Assembly (NCBI RefSeq): GCF_021130785.1
Contig: NC_060212.1
Location: 148,701,501 to 148,765,500, forward strand
From: Homalodisca vitripennis
Lineage: Eukaryota > Arthropoda > Insecta > Hemiptera > Cicadellidae
Length of the DNA stretch: 64,000 nt
Direction: 5' to 3'
How positions within the stretch are numbered: the first letter of the stretch is position 1; each line of letters begins with the position of its first letter. Under the pieces are notes generated by a model. That model did no database searches. It saw only the letters and a program-made list of their open reading frames with translations, and was not told where the DNA came from. A program made the translations under genes and the position numbers. Positions 23,501-34,869 of this stretch are shown here, piece by piece.

Positions 23501-24150
23501 AATAAAATAGGAATAAATAAATAACGTCTTTATTTGAAGCGATTTTCAACATTATATTGTTGTTTTTCAAAATAACTCAAGTTATACATTTTCAATCAAG
23601 GCACATACAAATCTATCTATCATCATCCGATAAATACAAAATTAAACTAATCAAACCGATAATACATTACATTAAACAGCTATTTAGGGGTGAAACACTC
23701 ATCCTCCAAAGCCAGTCTCAGATTGTTTTTAAACGAGGAATATCCATAAGCCTTTAGAATGTGAGGGACGCTGTTGTATATCTGGTGGCCAAAGTATCTA
23801 AATCCATTCCTCCCCATCTCCAGCCTGACCCTGGGCACCTCCAGCATGGCGTCCTGCCGAGTGTGACAGTCCCTAATCTCAGCTTGGGTCTGTAGCATCC
23901 CCCTGAGGTAAGAGGGCTTTCCCGTCAGCAACACCTTGTGAACAAGGCAAGCCTCCTGAAGTTTGAAAATGCACTTTATCGGAAGAATCCTTGCTGTACG
24001 GCGATACTGGCTAACGTGATCAAATTTTCTCAGGCCGTACACAAATCTTACAGCTGAGTTCTGTAACCTATCAATCAGGACCGTACCCTCAAGGGTCAAT
24101 CTTCCCCCAAATACAGGAAGAGCATAAACAATAACTGGGAAAACCAGTAA
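23500..24150 (-). mobile_element. 5'-truncated non-LTR fragment, same family as element 1
   Basis: The minus strand encodes the C-terminal region of a non-LTR ORF2: YALPVFGGRLTLEG, LIDRLQNSAVRFVYGLRKFD, VHKVLLTGKPSYLRG, MGRNGFRYFGHQIYNSVP. It parallels element 1 residue for residue (there: YALPVFACCLTQEN, LQNRALRFVYNLKKFD, TGKPEYLRNKL). The stop is at about 23680. The 3' UTR ends AAATAAAGACGTTATTTATTTATT near 23505-23535, almost the same as in element 1. The frame is open for about 155 codons, so this copy is less decayed than element 1 but lacks EN and RT entirely. The 5' border is about 24150. Confidence 0.85.
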
Positions 24151-24949
24151 AATAAAAGGATTCCATTAAATATTTGAAATATTTTTAATATTTTTAATGT
24201 TTATATAGTCTTTATTATTATAGACTTTGTTTGGGCACAAACATTATATTTTGTAAAACATGTAACATATCACTAAAAATTGTGTTTATTATGTAAACTA
24301 TTTTCGTAGTCAAAGAAAATCATTATAAGTATTTGGTTGTATTATATTTTCGTTTTAAAATATTTTGAGTAAATTACATTCAGCAGACTACTTAGTGTTT
24401 TATTCCTTAAGAAGAACGTACAGTATTTACTAACACCCTGCCTGGTTTACAAAGAAAGAGAAACTACAACGGTTAGAAATCCTGTGTTATTGCATTCCTC
24501 TTCTTTCTCACGCTTCACTTTCCACTTTCGTACCAAACAAATAACTTCCTTCAAGTTCCAATGCTCAAGTTACTTCTATAATAACTAATTTAGCATGTTA
24601 TTGTGACTTTCGTGGATTAAAATTATAAAAGTATGTTTAAAAACTATACGTCTTTAAACACCATTACGGTACTTTTTTACACAAATGTACAACCTACATG
24701 TCTGTTCTCAATCGTAGTTAAGTATTAAAAAAGTACTGTTTGGTGCGTACTAAAACAAAATTTGACGAAATAATTAAATATTTTATAAGCTTACCCGAAT
24801 ATTATTTAAATATTATTTATTAAAATTCTATCCTCTATGTAAAAGAAAATATTACTTTAAATTATTAGATTGGAACGTTTCTACTCATATTATCGTACAG
24901 ATATTAGAGATTGAAATGTCTTTTGTAGCAGCTACAGAGTAATTTGTCA
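24150..24949. other. AT-rich sequence, nothing recognised
   Basis: No coding-like patch or repeat was noticed between the retroelement fragment and the satellite array. Confidence 0.45.
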
Positions 24950-26079
24950 TGTTCCTGGTATGAGTCCTGGTGCAGTCGTATTGTACTTATCCACTATATA
25001 CACGGGGTAGTTCAATAGCGATATGTATCTGAGAAATGTACCAAAGTTGCAGCACATATATATTACGTATAAAACAAAACCCTTCAATTTAAAGCACGAT
25101 ATGAATTTTAGGCCTATATACAGATCACTCCCGGCCAGGATATGCATGTGACACAGGTGACACTTGTATATAATGTGAGCCATCACAGTCATGTTGTACT
25201 CCTCTACTATATACACAAGATAGATCAATAGCGGTAGGTATCTGAGAAATGTACCAAAGTTGCAGACCATATATATTACGTATAAAACAAAACCCTTCAA
25301 TTTAAAGCACGATATGAATTTTAGGCCTATATACAGATCACTCCCGGCCAGGATATGCATGTGACACAGGTGACACTTGTATATAATGTGAGCCATCACA
25401 GTCATGTTGTCATGTTGTACTCCTCTACTATATACACAAGATAGATCAATAGCGGTAGGTATCTGAGAAATGTACCAAAGTTGCAGACCATATATATTAC
25501 GTATAAAACAAAACCCTTCAATTTAAAGCACGATATGAGTTTTAGGCCTATATACAGATCACTCCCGGCCAGGATATGCATGTGACACAGGTGACACTTG
25601 TATATAATGTGAGCCATCACAGTCATGTTGTCATGTTGTACTCCTCTACTATATACACAAGATAGATCAATAGCGGTAGGTATCTGAGAAATGTACTAAA
25701 GTTGCAGACCATATATATTACGTATAAAACAAAACCCTTCAATTTAAAGCACGATATGAGTTTTAGGCCTATATACAGATCACTCCCGGCCAGGATATGC
25801 ATGTGACACAGGTGACACTTGTATATAATGTGAGCCATCACAGTCATGTTGTACTCCTCTACTATATACACAAGATAGATCAATAGCGGTAGGTATCTGA
25901 GAAATGTACCAAAGTTGCAGACCATATATATTACGTATAAAACAAAACCCTTCAATTTAAAGCACGATATGAGTTTTAGGCCTATTTACAGAACACTCCC
26001 GGCCAGGATATGCATGTGACACAGGTGACTCTTGTATATAATGTGAGCCATCACAGTCATGTTGTACTCCTCTACTATA
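24950..26079. repeat. Satellite-like tandem array, 213/221-bp units
   Basis: The phase marker GTCATGTTGT recurs at 25188, 25401, 25622, 25843 and 26056, giving spacings of 213, 221, 221 and 213 bp. The 221-bp units carry an extra 8-bp CATGTTGT duplication. The four central units are nearly identical; the first (from 24950) is more diverged. Each unit contains CTCCCGGCCAGGATATGCAT and CCTTCAATTTAAAGCACGAT. Minus-strand open frames run through the units, but the 8-bp variants break the frame between neighbours, so I treat the array as noncoding. The array continues, after an insertion, at 26833. Confidence 0.95.
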
Positions 26080-26501
26080 ACATACCTTATTTTTGTATGA
26101 TCTTTTATATAAAATAGTTAGACTATTGGGTATTGTGGCATAATTAAAGTTGTCTGCGGCCTAAAATTACACAGATTATTTTAGATTTGATATATAATAA
26201 TTGTTTTTAAAAGATATATAAAATAGTTTACTATTATTAATGTTAACTATCATAATAACGCTGTGCACAGGAGCTAGAAACAGCCTCTTTACCACGTACA
26301 AGCCTCTATGTCCCATGTGGGACTAATTTCATGCATATTACGTGTACCATGCTTGTTTGTAAATTTTGAAATACATTCTCGGGTCTACGCACAGGCCATT
26401 AAAGCCCACGTGGGCTCTTTTCCCATTATTTAAATTTATCTAGAAATTATGTAGCAAATTTAATGCTGTTTTTACTAGGTATGCGTGTATGGATGTGGAT
26501 A

Positions 26502-26572
<71 letters not shown>

Positions 26573-26832
26573 ATATACATGTATATGTATGTATATTTCA
26601 TCTCTTTATTCATTATATTGATTTATTTATGGTGACATACTGTAAGTCTTTTTTATATAATTTTAGCGTTAATTATTTAATGTTAATTATATTGAATTGT
26701 ATTATTAGATTATTTTTGTATATTTTATATTAATTAGATATAAAAATGCTACACTTGTTAACATTTTCAATGTAAAGATATATTTTGTATTTCAATTTTT
26801 TCGTGTGGAAATAAACGTGATTTGATTTGATT
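26080..26832 (+). mobile_element. Retroinsertion splitting the satellite array, 7-bp target duplication
   Basis: The array stops within a unit at TACTATA (26073-26079) and resumes in the same unit with TACTATA (26833-26839), so the 753 bases between are an insertion with a 7-bp target duplication. The right end is AAATAAACGTGATTTGATTTGATTT, a polyadenylation-type signal followed by GATTT repeats, as seen at 3' ends of non-LTR elements or SINEs. This sets the orientation as +. No RT frame is present; it is a short 5'-truncated copy or a nonautonomous element. It contains a long (TA)n tract at 26503-26562. Confidence 0.8.
26503..26562. repeat. (TA)n microsatellite inside the retroinsertion
   Basis: An uninterrupted TA tract of about 60 bases followed by a short TG tract. 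The 82-residue open frame across it is a microsatellite translation. Confidence 0.95.
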
Positions 26833-26905
26833 TACTATATACACAAAATAGATCAATAGCGATAGGTATACAGATCGTCACAGGCCATGATATTTATGCC
26901 TGAGT
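26833..26905. repeat. Continuation of the satellite unit, internally deleted
   Basis: TACACAAAATAGATCAATAG and the following bases match the array unit in phase with the break at 26079. About 100 bp of the unit are then missing (a jump from AGGTAT to ACAGATC), and a diverged version of the CCGGCCAGGATATGCAT block ends the similarity. Confidence 0.8.
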
Positions 26906-27684
26906 ATATTTGCGGTTATCTCATATACATAATTAAATCAAATAGTAATTTTTTATATAAATGAGTTAAATGATTACATTTAGACAAGGGAAACAAACAT
27001 AAACAACACGATACACGATTTATTTGCACAGTCGGCCGCAGCACTCTGATTGTCAAATGCAATTCAGCCAACTAGAAATTGGAACGTTGTTAAACAAATA
27101 AAGTAATTAATATAGATCGGATGTAAAAAATATCTAAATCATGATATGGTTTTCATGAATAAAATTAACCAATAATAAACATAACAATGAATATATAACA
27201 TATGCAAGCCACAAAAGGTATTATATCATGTTATATATAATGATTTATTAAAACAAATCTTTTTTGAATGAGTGGAAGTTGTTCAATAATATCATCATGA
27301 ATGTGTAATATCATTTGATAATATTATTTATGTTGGTAAATTATGTAGTCTCTTAACTTTCTCCTTCCTACAGATATGTACACTTTAGACTATGTAATAG
27401 AATTGTTTCTACTTCCAATTATCGTTTACTAAACAAGAAATTATACTTACTAATACATCTTTAATAAGTTTTCGTTTCGCACCAGAAAGTTTAAATACAG
27501 TTTTGAAAATGTATATTTGTGTTGTAATGTATAGTATACAGTTTGTTGTTCAAAATATATTCGTTCTAATTTACTATCGTTGCCGTCGTCGTTGCCCATA
27601 AGACCAATTGAAAATTGGTCGCCAACAGGAATAACTAATGTAATAACATCCGCCATCATGTAATTCAATTTTGCCTTAAATTAT

Positions 27685-27735
<51 letters not shown>

Positions 27736-29500
27736 TGATTTTATATTACTAAATTTTAAGTCTAAAAAAGTCAGTTTGTTTTCTATATATCATGCAGAAA
27801 AATGACAGTCAGAAACAAATATTTTTTGACCTCTCAAACGATGGACTTCCCAAACTAATGCCCAGTCACATATATTATTTCTTTATCAAATAAAATATTA
27901 CTTACAAACAGTTAAACTTTAAAGGTCGTGTAATATTATTTTACTTTTACAAGGTGAAAGAGTACTAAATTACACTTCATCAGATAAAAGGGTGATAGTA
28001 ATTTACAGACTGAGACCGGAAGTAACACAATGTTCCAGCCCTAAATCCTTCAATGTTACTTTTTTCACACTCCGTTATAGCGACATTGCAGAGTTATAGT
28101 GTTAAGTGAATACAATCATCTTCGATATACAGTTTCTTGTTTTATTATTTATGTACTATTATTTTTTATTTTAAAATGGTTTGATTTTTAATGATTTAAT
28201 TTAATTTTCATAAAATTAAACTGGTGTTACATGCTAAATTTTCTATCGTCAGATACATCAATCATTCATATTTATAACTGCTTACAAATTTAAAATCTCG
28301 TTTTAAAATTTGTTTACCTCAAATATAGCAAACTTCTCCATTTGATATAAACGTTGTTGGCAGTTTTATAGTACAATGTAATCTATTTTTTAAATAAGAA
28401 TTAGACTGCCCTATTTTTATAGAATTTTTAAGTCAGTTGTTAATAGGAAATTAATTTTTGCTTGAAATGAACTGATCTAAATTTTTCTTTACTTTAAGAT
28501 ATTGACTATTTAAAGGGCTTTAGCTCAACATAGTATATGAAACAAATATTTTATATAGTACAAACTTCATAATTGTTGTATTAAATTAATGATTATGAAA
28601 TATACTATAAAAATGTGATACTTCACTGTAATTATATATACAGATATATATATATAAGATATTATTTTTTTATATTAATAAATTAAAAATATTATTAATT
28701 GGTGTATTTATTTATAATTTCTCTTATATAAACCATAAATATAAACAAGCTTATAGCAAAATAATGCCTTTTGTTCATTAAGATTATATGAAAATTAATC
28801 TTAATGCAATAAACTGATCTTAAAGTGTCTGCCTTCTCCCATATGGTAGGAGGAGGCAAGACTAAGGAATATATTTCCCGGTGTCAGTTGCATGTATTAT
28901 AATATTAACATATAAATTAAATAGATTTAAAATGAAAATCTGGAATATATTACTTATAACTATTAATAATGCTGCTTATACCTGACCTTCTTAAATAATA
29001 TTTTTTTAAATTTTATTTTAACTATCATCTCTAATGAATATATAAAACCCGAAGAGGTAATTTCATAAGCGAACTTATTACATTTATGTTTATAAAAACA
29101 CGTTATAAGGTTATGATTCGTATAATAGCATGACTACATTAGTTACATAAATGTATTTTACAAAATTAATAAAAATATTAATTTAACTGTTTTAGTTATG
29201 ATCAATTTTATATACGAGTATTCTATTATTTACTCGTTAGGAATTTTTATGTCGAGAACTTTTTTGACTAACCCTTGGAGTCGGTTAAGTTTCAAAATAA
29301 TTATACTTACGTAAGTATTCCTATCATTATCATTAAAAATTATAACAATAATGTAATCTTGTAAACAAATTAATTAATTTTAAAACATTAATTCACCTAG
29401 CAATTTGTCTATTTATTGGCAGAATACACGGAGTGTGTCACACAACGGACCATAAACAAAGATAGGATTCTTTGTTTAAAGGTTTTTTGACGATGGAAGG
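26906..29500. other. AT-rich sequence with a (TA)n tract
   Basis: A TA tract lies at 27687-27731. The segment 28014-28056 (CCGGAAGT...CCCTAAATCCTTCA) has a counterpart at 49818-49855, suggesting a dispersed repeat. No gene was recognised. Confidence 0.45.
27687..27731. repeat. (TA)n microsatellite
   Basis: A TA tract of about 45 bases. Confidence 0.95.
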
Positions 29501-29502
29501 AT

Positions 29503-29962
29503 TGTGAAGGAAAGAGGATTTTTCAGGACATTTGCCATAGTTCAGTGAAACAATTGGTAATCGTCATGTACTGTTATTAATTTATTATTGTATATATTAT
29601 TGTTGCACGCTGCTTCTAAGTTACTAGTGCCTTCTGGTCAGTCATATGTGGTTAGTAGACGAATGAAGACGTGTATTCCGTAGTTCAGTTTTAATGATTA
29701 GTGTTGTGTATAGTTTTTTATTAAGTGCATGTTTATAGAGTTAGTGAAGTTGACACACAACATGGTGGTTGTGATTCCTGACTTAGGCGTGCCACAAAGC
29801 TTTGGTAAGATTTTTTTATTTTAACCTAGTTTGTGCATCATGTATTAGGTTAGTTCTTTACCTGAAGAAGAGATCAGATTGCAGATCTCGAAACGTAGTG
29901 TTACTGATTTCTCGTTTCACTGAACGATGGCAAATGTCCGGAAAAATCCTGTTTCCTTCACA
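29503..29962 (+). mobile_element. Inverted-repeat unit with hammerhead-like motif, Penelope-like remnant?
   Basis: The arms 29503-29551 and 29914-29962 are inverted repeats of 49 bp with three mismatches (core GGACATTTGCCAT). Between them, near the right arm, lies the ribozyme-like motif at 29858-29898. Penelope-like retroelements are known to carry hammerhead ribozymes in their terminal repeats, and those repeats may be inverted. The unit has no open frame for a Penelope reverse transcriptase or GIY-YIG nuclease, so it would be a nonautonomous or eroded terminal piece. The same architecture recurs at 58569-58723. Confidence 0.5.
29858..29898 (+). ncRNA. Hammerhead-core-like hairpin (candidate)
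   Basis: The sequence reads CTGAAGA (29862-29868), then stem GAGATC / GATCTC (29870-29875 with 29884-29889) closing an 8-base loop, then GAAAC (29890-29894). CUGANGA-stem II-GAAA is the core arrangement of hammerhead ribozymes. A short outer stem TAC/GTA (plus one wobble) encloses it. I could not place a convincing stem III with an NUH cleavage site, so self-cleavage is not shown. Confidence 0.35.
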
Positions 29963-29969
29963 GATAGGA

Positions 29970-31048
29970 TGATGCGACTAAATAAATACATGCTACGTAA
30001 AAGTTTTAAGCAGTAACTGTTGTAGCAAGTTTAACCAGATATTTTGCTAGCTTGTTAACCTTTAACACCTTTGTAAGCAAAATAGTGGTTGTACAATATT
30101 AACTAAGAAAATTGAAGGGGATTATTGTTTTAATCCAAATCGAATCAAACTTGATGAAGTATTGTGATTTTCTTCTTGCTTGGAAAGGAGTTTTTCTCTG
30201 CGACAAATCCTATTATCGGATCGCCCCCAGGGATCATGTATCAACTTGACTTACTGCATGCCCTTACTGCCCCATTATCAGACCCATTTTAACGTTGTAA
30301 CTTGGATCTTTGGTTTTGTGAGACTGTTCCTCAGGCAATCAGACTAAAGTACTTTTGTTGTAAAACATCTATTTCTCTCTGTAATACGTATCGTGGTAAT
30401 AACGTTATTACTTCAAATATATTATTGATTACATTACATTACAGCAAAATTTATGATTAGTTGACATTGGTAAATGTATCATTAATCGAAAGGATTAGAT
30501 TAAACATTTTAGGTTTTTAATATAAGTAGTGATAATTTCAATATTTTTAGTAATTATAATATTCTGTACTCACATAAACTTGTTTACCATCATTTAAAAA
30601 TCTGCACCGATATAACTAAATTTATTATTTGTTTGCCTTGGAAACGACATATCTTAGGTATTTACATAAATTTCAATACACCCAATGTCTCAATATCTTC
30701 ACCTTTCATAATTTTATAATTTGCGTATTACTATATAAAACGTTCTGCAATGCACAGGCTAAGCGTAAAACAATTTAGGTTTAAATTTGCTTAATCTATT
30801 TGCTTGTTTCTGTTGGCCCTGATGAATTAAGTCTGTAACTTGACAACGTCAGAAGAGGCACTCTAGCATTTTTGATAAAAAATATTTTAAATTCTACTTT
30901 AATATTTTATTAAAACACTAAACACTAGTTAATTTTCTTTATGTCGTCTTTCTAACTACCAGTTGAGAAATGAGAACATATATATATGCTTAGGAAGTGG
31001 TGAAATATTAATATCCTTTGTTTGTTCCAAGCAGTTATATTGTTCTAA

Positions 31049-31050
<2 letters not shown>
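29970..31050. other. AT-rich sequence, nothing firm
   Basis: There is a weak third ribozyme-like motif at 30819-30848 (CTGATGA, a 6-bp stem with one wobble, then CAAC in place of GAAA). No other feature is supported. Confidence 0.4.

Positions 31051-31082
<32 letters not shown>
31051..31082. repeat. Poly(T) tract, 32 bases
   Basis: It may be the poly(A) tail of a retroposed copy on the minus strand. The 68-residue open minus-strand frame at 31125-31331 ends just upstream of it, but that frame is not recognised. Within it, CACCCTGTAA resembles the end of the MITE at 17.3 kb. Confidence 0.7.
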
Positions 31083-31085
<3 letters not shown>

Positions 31086-31339
31086 GCAAAGCTGGAGAAT
31101 TAAAACTTAAATATTACAATATAATTAATAAACCACTTTAGTAATTTGAAGAGTCTCGGCCGTTTTGAACTTAAAGCTGTCAGAATCATTCAGAATATGG
31201 CTACTTCCAGACCCAGGGAGCTTCGATCTATTTATATAATAGGTTTTTGATATTTTACGCAGTCTATAACTAAGATATATTACAGGGTGACCTCCAAAGA
31301 TGGTGTCAGAAGGTAAATATATGTATTTCATCTATAGTA

Positions 31340-34300
31340 AAACAACCGTAATTTTTACAAAAAAAACACGACATTACTTTAAAATATTATGTTGGTGCAA
31401 ATTCTTTCGCATCTTATTAAAAACAAGCTAAATAACAACATATGTTTTCGAGAATATGTATAAAAAAATTTCTACTTAGTTGTGTATCACTGCTTAGAGT
31501 CATAAAACATCCATAATACTGCAGTATTGAACTGAGTCTGACCTTTAGAATGCACCGTCTTGGCTCCAATGCTGCTCACAAGGTATAGGCTGAGCATAAA
31601 AAAATCTTATCTCATTCTGAAATGTAAGTTTTAACACAACGGAAATAACACAGTTCATTGCTGTGTTATTTTAGAATCAATGCTATACATATGAACGCTT
31701 TAAGGTAAAATGTCTTGATTTATTCTACTTTTAAGATTGTCACAAAATGAAAGGCAATAATCAATTTTCCTGACTGTAGTTCCATAAAAATGGTTAGAAA
31801 ATAATAGAAGATGATCCATTACATTTAAATGGGTATCCTTGAAAGGTTTTGTTGCAGCAGTTTATGTAAAGTACATTGTGAAATATATTAGTGAAGTAAA
31901 CAAATATTATAATCTCACTAATATCTTTATGTTTATAACTTTGAATATTTGCATTATAAATAAAAAAAACTCAAAATACTAGTTAGTATTTAGTAAAGAG
32001 ACAGACGAAATAAACAGATAGATATTTTAAAGGCGTAAAAAGTATCGTTGCTGAAAAATATGTATGATACATTTCTGAATTACTGCCTTATAAATTAATT
32101 ACGAATATTCAATGTATGTAGTATTTCCTCCACTAATAAGTTAACGATAAATTGCATAAATATATTTGTAAAAAGTGTTTTGGGACAAATGCGTATGCTT
32201 TAATTTAGTGAATTTTGCCTTTTTAAGGTCTGCAGAGAAAAAGGAGAGCGATAATCCAAGTGTCGAGATTGGAGCACATCGCACATTTCTCTGCACTTTA
32301 TCAAATTAAATCTGGCCGGGATCAACACCTGCGGTTTGTTTCTCAGGAAACATTCTTTCAATTCAAGCCCGATATTGGATTTCTTTGTTTTATACTTAGA
32401 GTATTTTTATTTTCTATTGGAAAAGGAATCAACATTAAGTAAACGCTAAGAAAGTTTACATATTGTATCAGCAGGTATTTTGGAAACTTTCGGAATCGTT
32501 TTAAACTGATCACATAAACATAAATGTATTTAGCTGTTGGTGTGGTGCTCAAAAGTCGGAACAACCTCACAACTCTGTTCTGCGGGTATACTTACTGCCT
32601 CTTTGATAGTATGGACGCTAAGATTAATCACACAAGGGTGACTTAGCTTACGTGTGACGTATTACTTGTCGACACCGGGTCCTGAACTCTGAAATCTGTT
32701 TAATTTTATGACTGATATTCCATCCTACACAGTTGATAACGGAGAGTCTATACAGGATTATTAATTGAAAGTACCCAAAGTACTGTTTGTCAGTCCGAGG
32801 ATTTATGTCAAGAGACTAATTATATTAAACTACGGGTATCTTATTACTAATTTATCAAAGATTTTAACAATTACGTCAAATTTTAAATTATAAAGCGATT
32901 TTGTCTCAATAAAAATTGTAATAATTGATTTAAGGGGAGACAGTACCTTTTGAAATCCAAATAATAATTACTAGTATATGGGAAAACATGCTTTACTGAT
33001 AAGTCATATTCTACTTTATCTGGGGAGATAAAAATAGATGTTTCAGATCTGGATTGTCAAATTTATAGATGTTTCAGATCTGGATTGTCAAATTTTTAAT
33101 TAACTATACCGAACTGACAAACTAAACTATTTAGAAACTTCCCAAGCCTTATTTTAAACTGTATTGCACCTGTATAAATCCACGTGTGATTAAGGAAATG
33201 TACTAAAATAGAAACTATGCAGAAATATTGCAACAAACAAAAGTTGTCGTATGGTTAAATTTAAAATTTTCTATAGGATGAATTATTTCTACTATCTAAA
33301 TAATCTAAACATACAGTATAATCTAAATTTTCAGAACGGTGGAAACCTGCAGGTTTCTTACTCTGTTGTTACGTAATGTATGTGTTACGTGTGTATAATA
33401 CTGTGTAGGTCGTACCAATTACTTATAATTGTATATGTCTGTATTTGAATCCATGTTTCAAGTTGTTTTTTTAGTAATGGTTCATTATGTAGAGAAAGAA
33501 ACCTTGAAATGCTAATTTTGACAAATTGTGTATGTAGCAAGACGACATTTTATGTGTGTTTTCAAGGCTTAATTGATTTTAAAACTTTCTTGTCTGTTGA
33601 TAAGCAATAATAATAGTATTGGGTGTTGTATTACACGGGATATTTTCTTTAATTAAAATATTATTAAATATTAATTAAACTTGGCAAATGAGACTACTTA
33701 TTTTCTCTGTTCATGAAATAAAACTGATAGCTCATTATTCGCATGGATATGTACAACAAAATGAAAATCGCATCAGTGCTGTGATTTTGGACTATCATAT
33801 ATTCTCTTTTTTATTGAATAGTAGACTTTATTAATAAAACCCTCACAATATGATAATTGCTCGGAAAACTTAATACAGTTAAATCCAATTACGTTAATTG
33901 CTTATTGTGGTTACTAGCTAAGTAATTATTTTCCATTGAATAATATACTGGAAACATGTATTTATAAGCTACCTAAGCTTTGTATAACTCACGGCTTCAC
34001 AACGGTGTATGATATTACGTACATTATCAGTCGTACTTCCAAGTGAATTAAACCAACTACTGAATGATCGTAATACGTCCCAGTTACATCACATTTCTGT
34101 GTACCGTCAGTCAACAGGTGCCCAAAAAGTAAAATCCACTTGTGCTTCTGTCATTGTTGAAACGAAGCCTGATTTAATCTGTAGTTCAAATCCGCCTTTT
34201 CCTTCTCGACTGATGATCAGGAACGTTACAATATGGATTTACTAACATGGTTGGATATTTAACTTTTTTTGACAGACCTACAGCTATATGGATGCTATAT

Positions 34301-34725
34301 ATCATTAAAACACAAGGCTGGAAAATCTCTTATTTACACTTACAAAAATTATTATTTATCCAATTCCAAGAAAAGTGTAATTAAATTATTGTATAATAAC
34401 TGTCTAACTAAAATACTTGTATAACACATTCACTTTGGCTATATACAGATGAATCGTAACCCTTCGTAATAACTTATGACAGACGATGACGTCTGAAAAG
34501 TCAATATTACACATATTATGTGAATATAGATAATCATAAACTAGACTACATTTGCTACTCAAAATAATAATTGACTAAGCGTGCATCACTAATCTACAAA
34601 ACTTACTTGTGTGCTATGGCGATGACAAATTTCAAGGTACAGGCGTTTTTAAAACACATAAACCAAAGAGATAAACTCTCTACTCAATGTGTTTACAACA
34701 GTAGCAAGCATAAAGTACAGCCTAT
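31340..34725. other. AT-rich sequence with one short tandem duplication
   Basis: Positions 33034-33064 and 33065-33095 are a perfect 31-bp tandem duplication (core GTTTCAGATCTGGATTGTCA). The patch 34009-34245 has an unrecognised open frame on +. No gene was recognised. Confidence 0.45.
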
Positions 34726-34865
34726 TCCCGGCCAGGATATGCATGTGACACAGGAGAGTTGTATACATATAATGTAAGCAATCACATTTGTATTGTCATC
34801 CTGGAACTGCATACAATGTATAGATCAAGATAGGTAGGTATTTGAGATCTGTACCTGAGTTGTAG
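34726..34865. repeat. Dispersed copy of the satellite unit
   Basis: A 29-base exact match to the array (containing CCGGCCAGGATATGCATGTG) lies at 34726-34754. Diverged versions of the following array segments come next in the same order (ATAATGTAAGCAATCACA, then ATAGATCAAGATAGGTAGGT and TTTGAGATCTGTACC). So the unit exists outside the tandem array, 8 kb away in the same orientation, with its second half preceding its first half as it would in a head-to-tail junction. Confidence 0.8.
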
Positions 34866-34869
34866 TCAG

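Noticed and set aside
24947..25955. Long minus-strand open frames repeating MTVMAHIIYKCHLCHMHILAG through the satellite
   Set aside because: They follow the tandem repeat; the 8-bp variants shift the frame between units, and there is no sign of codon-level constraint.
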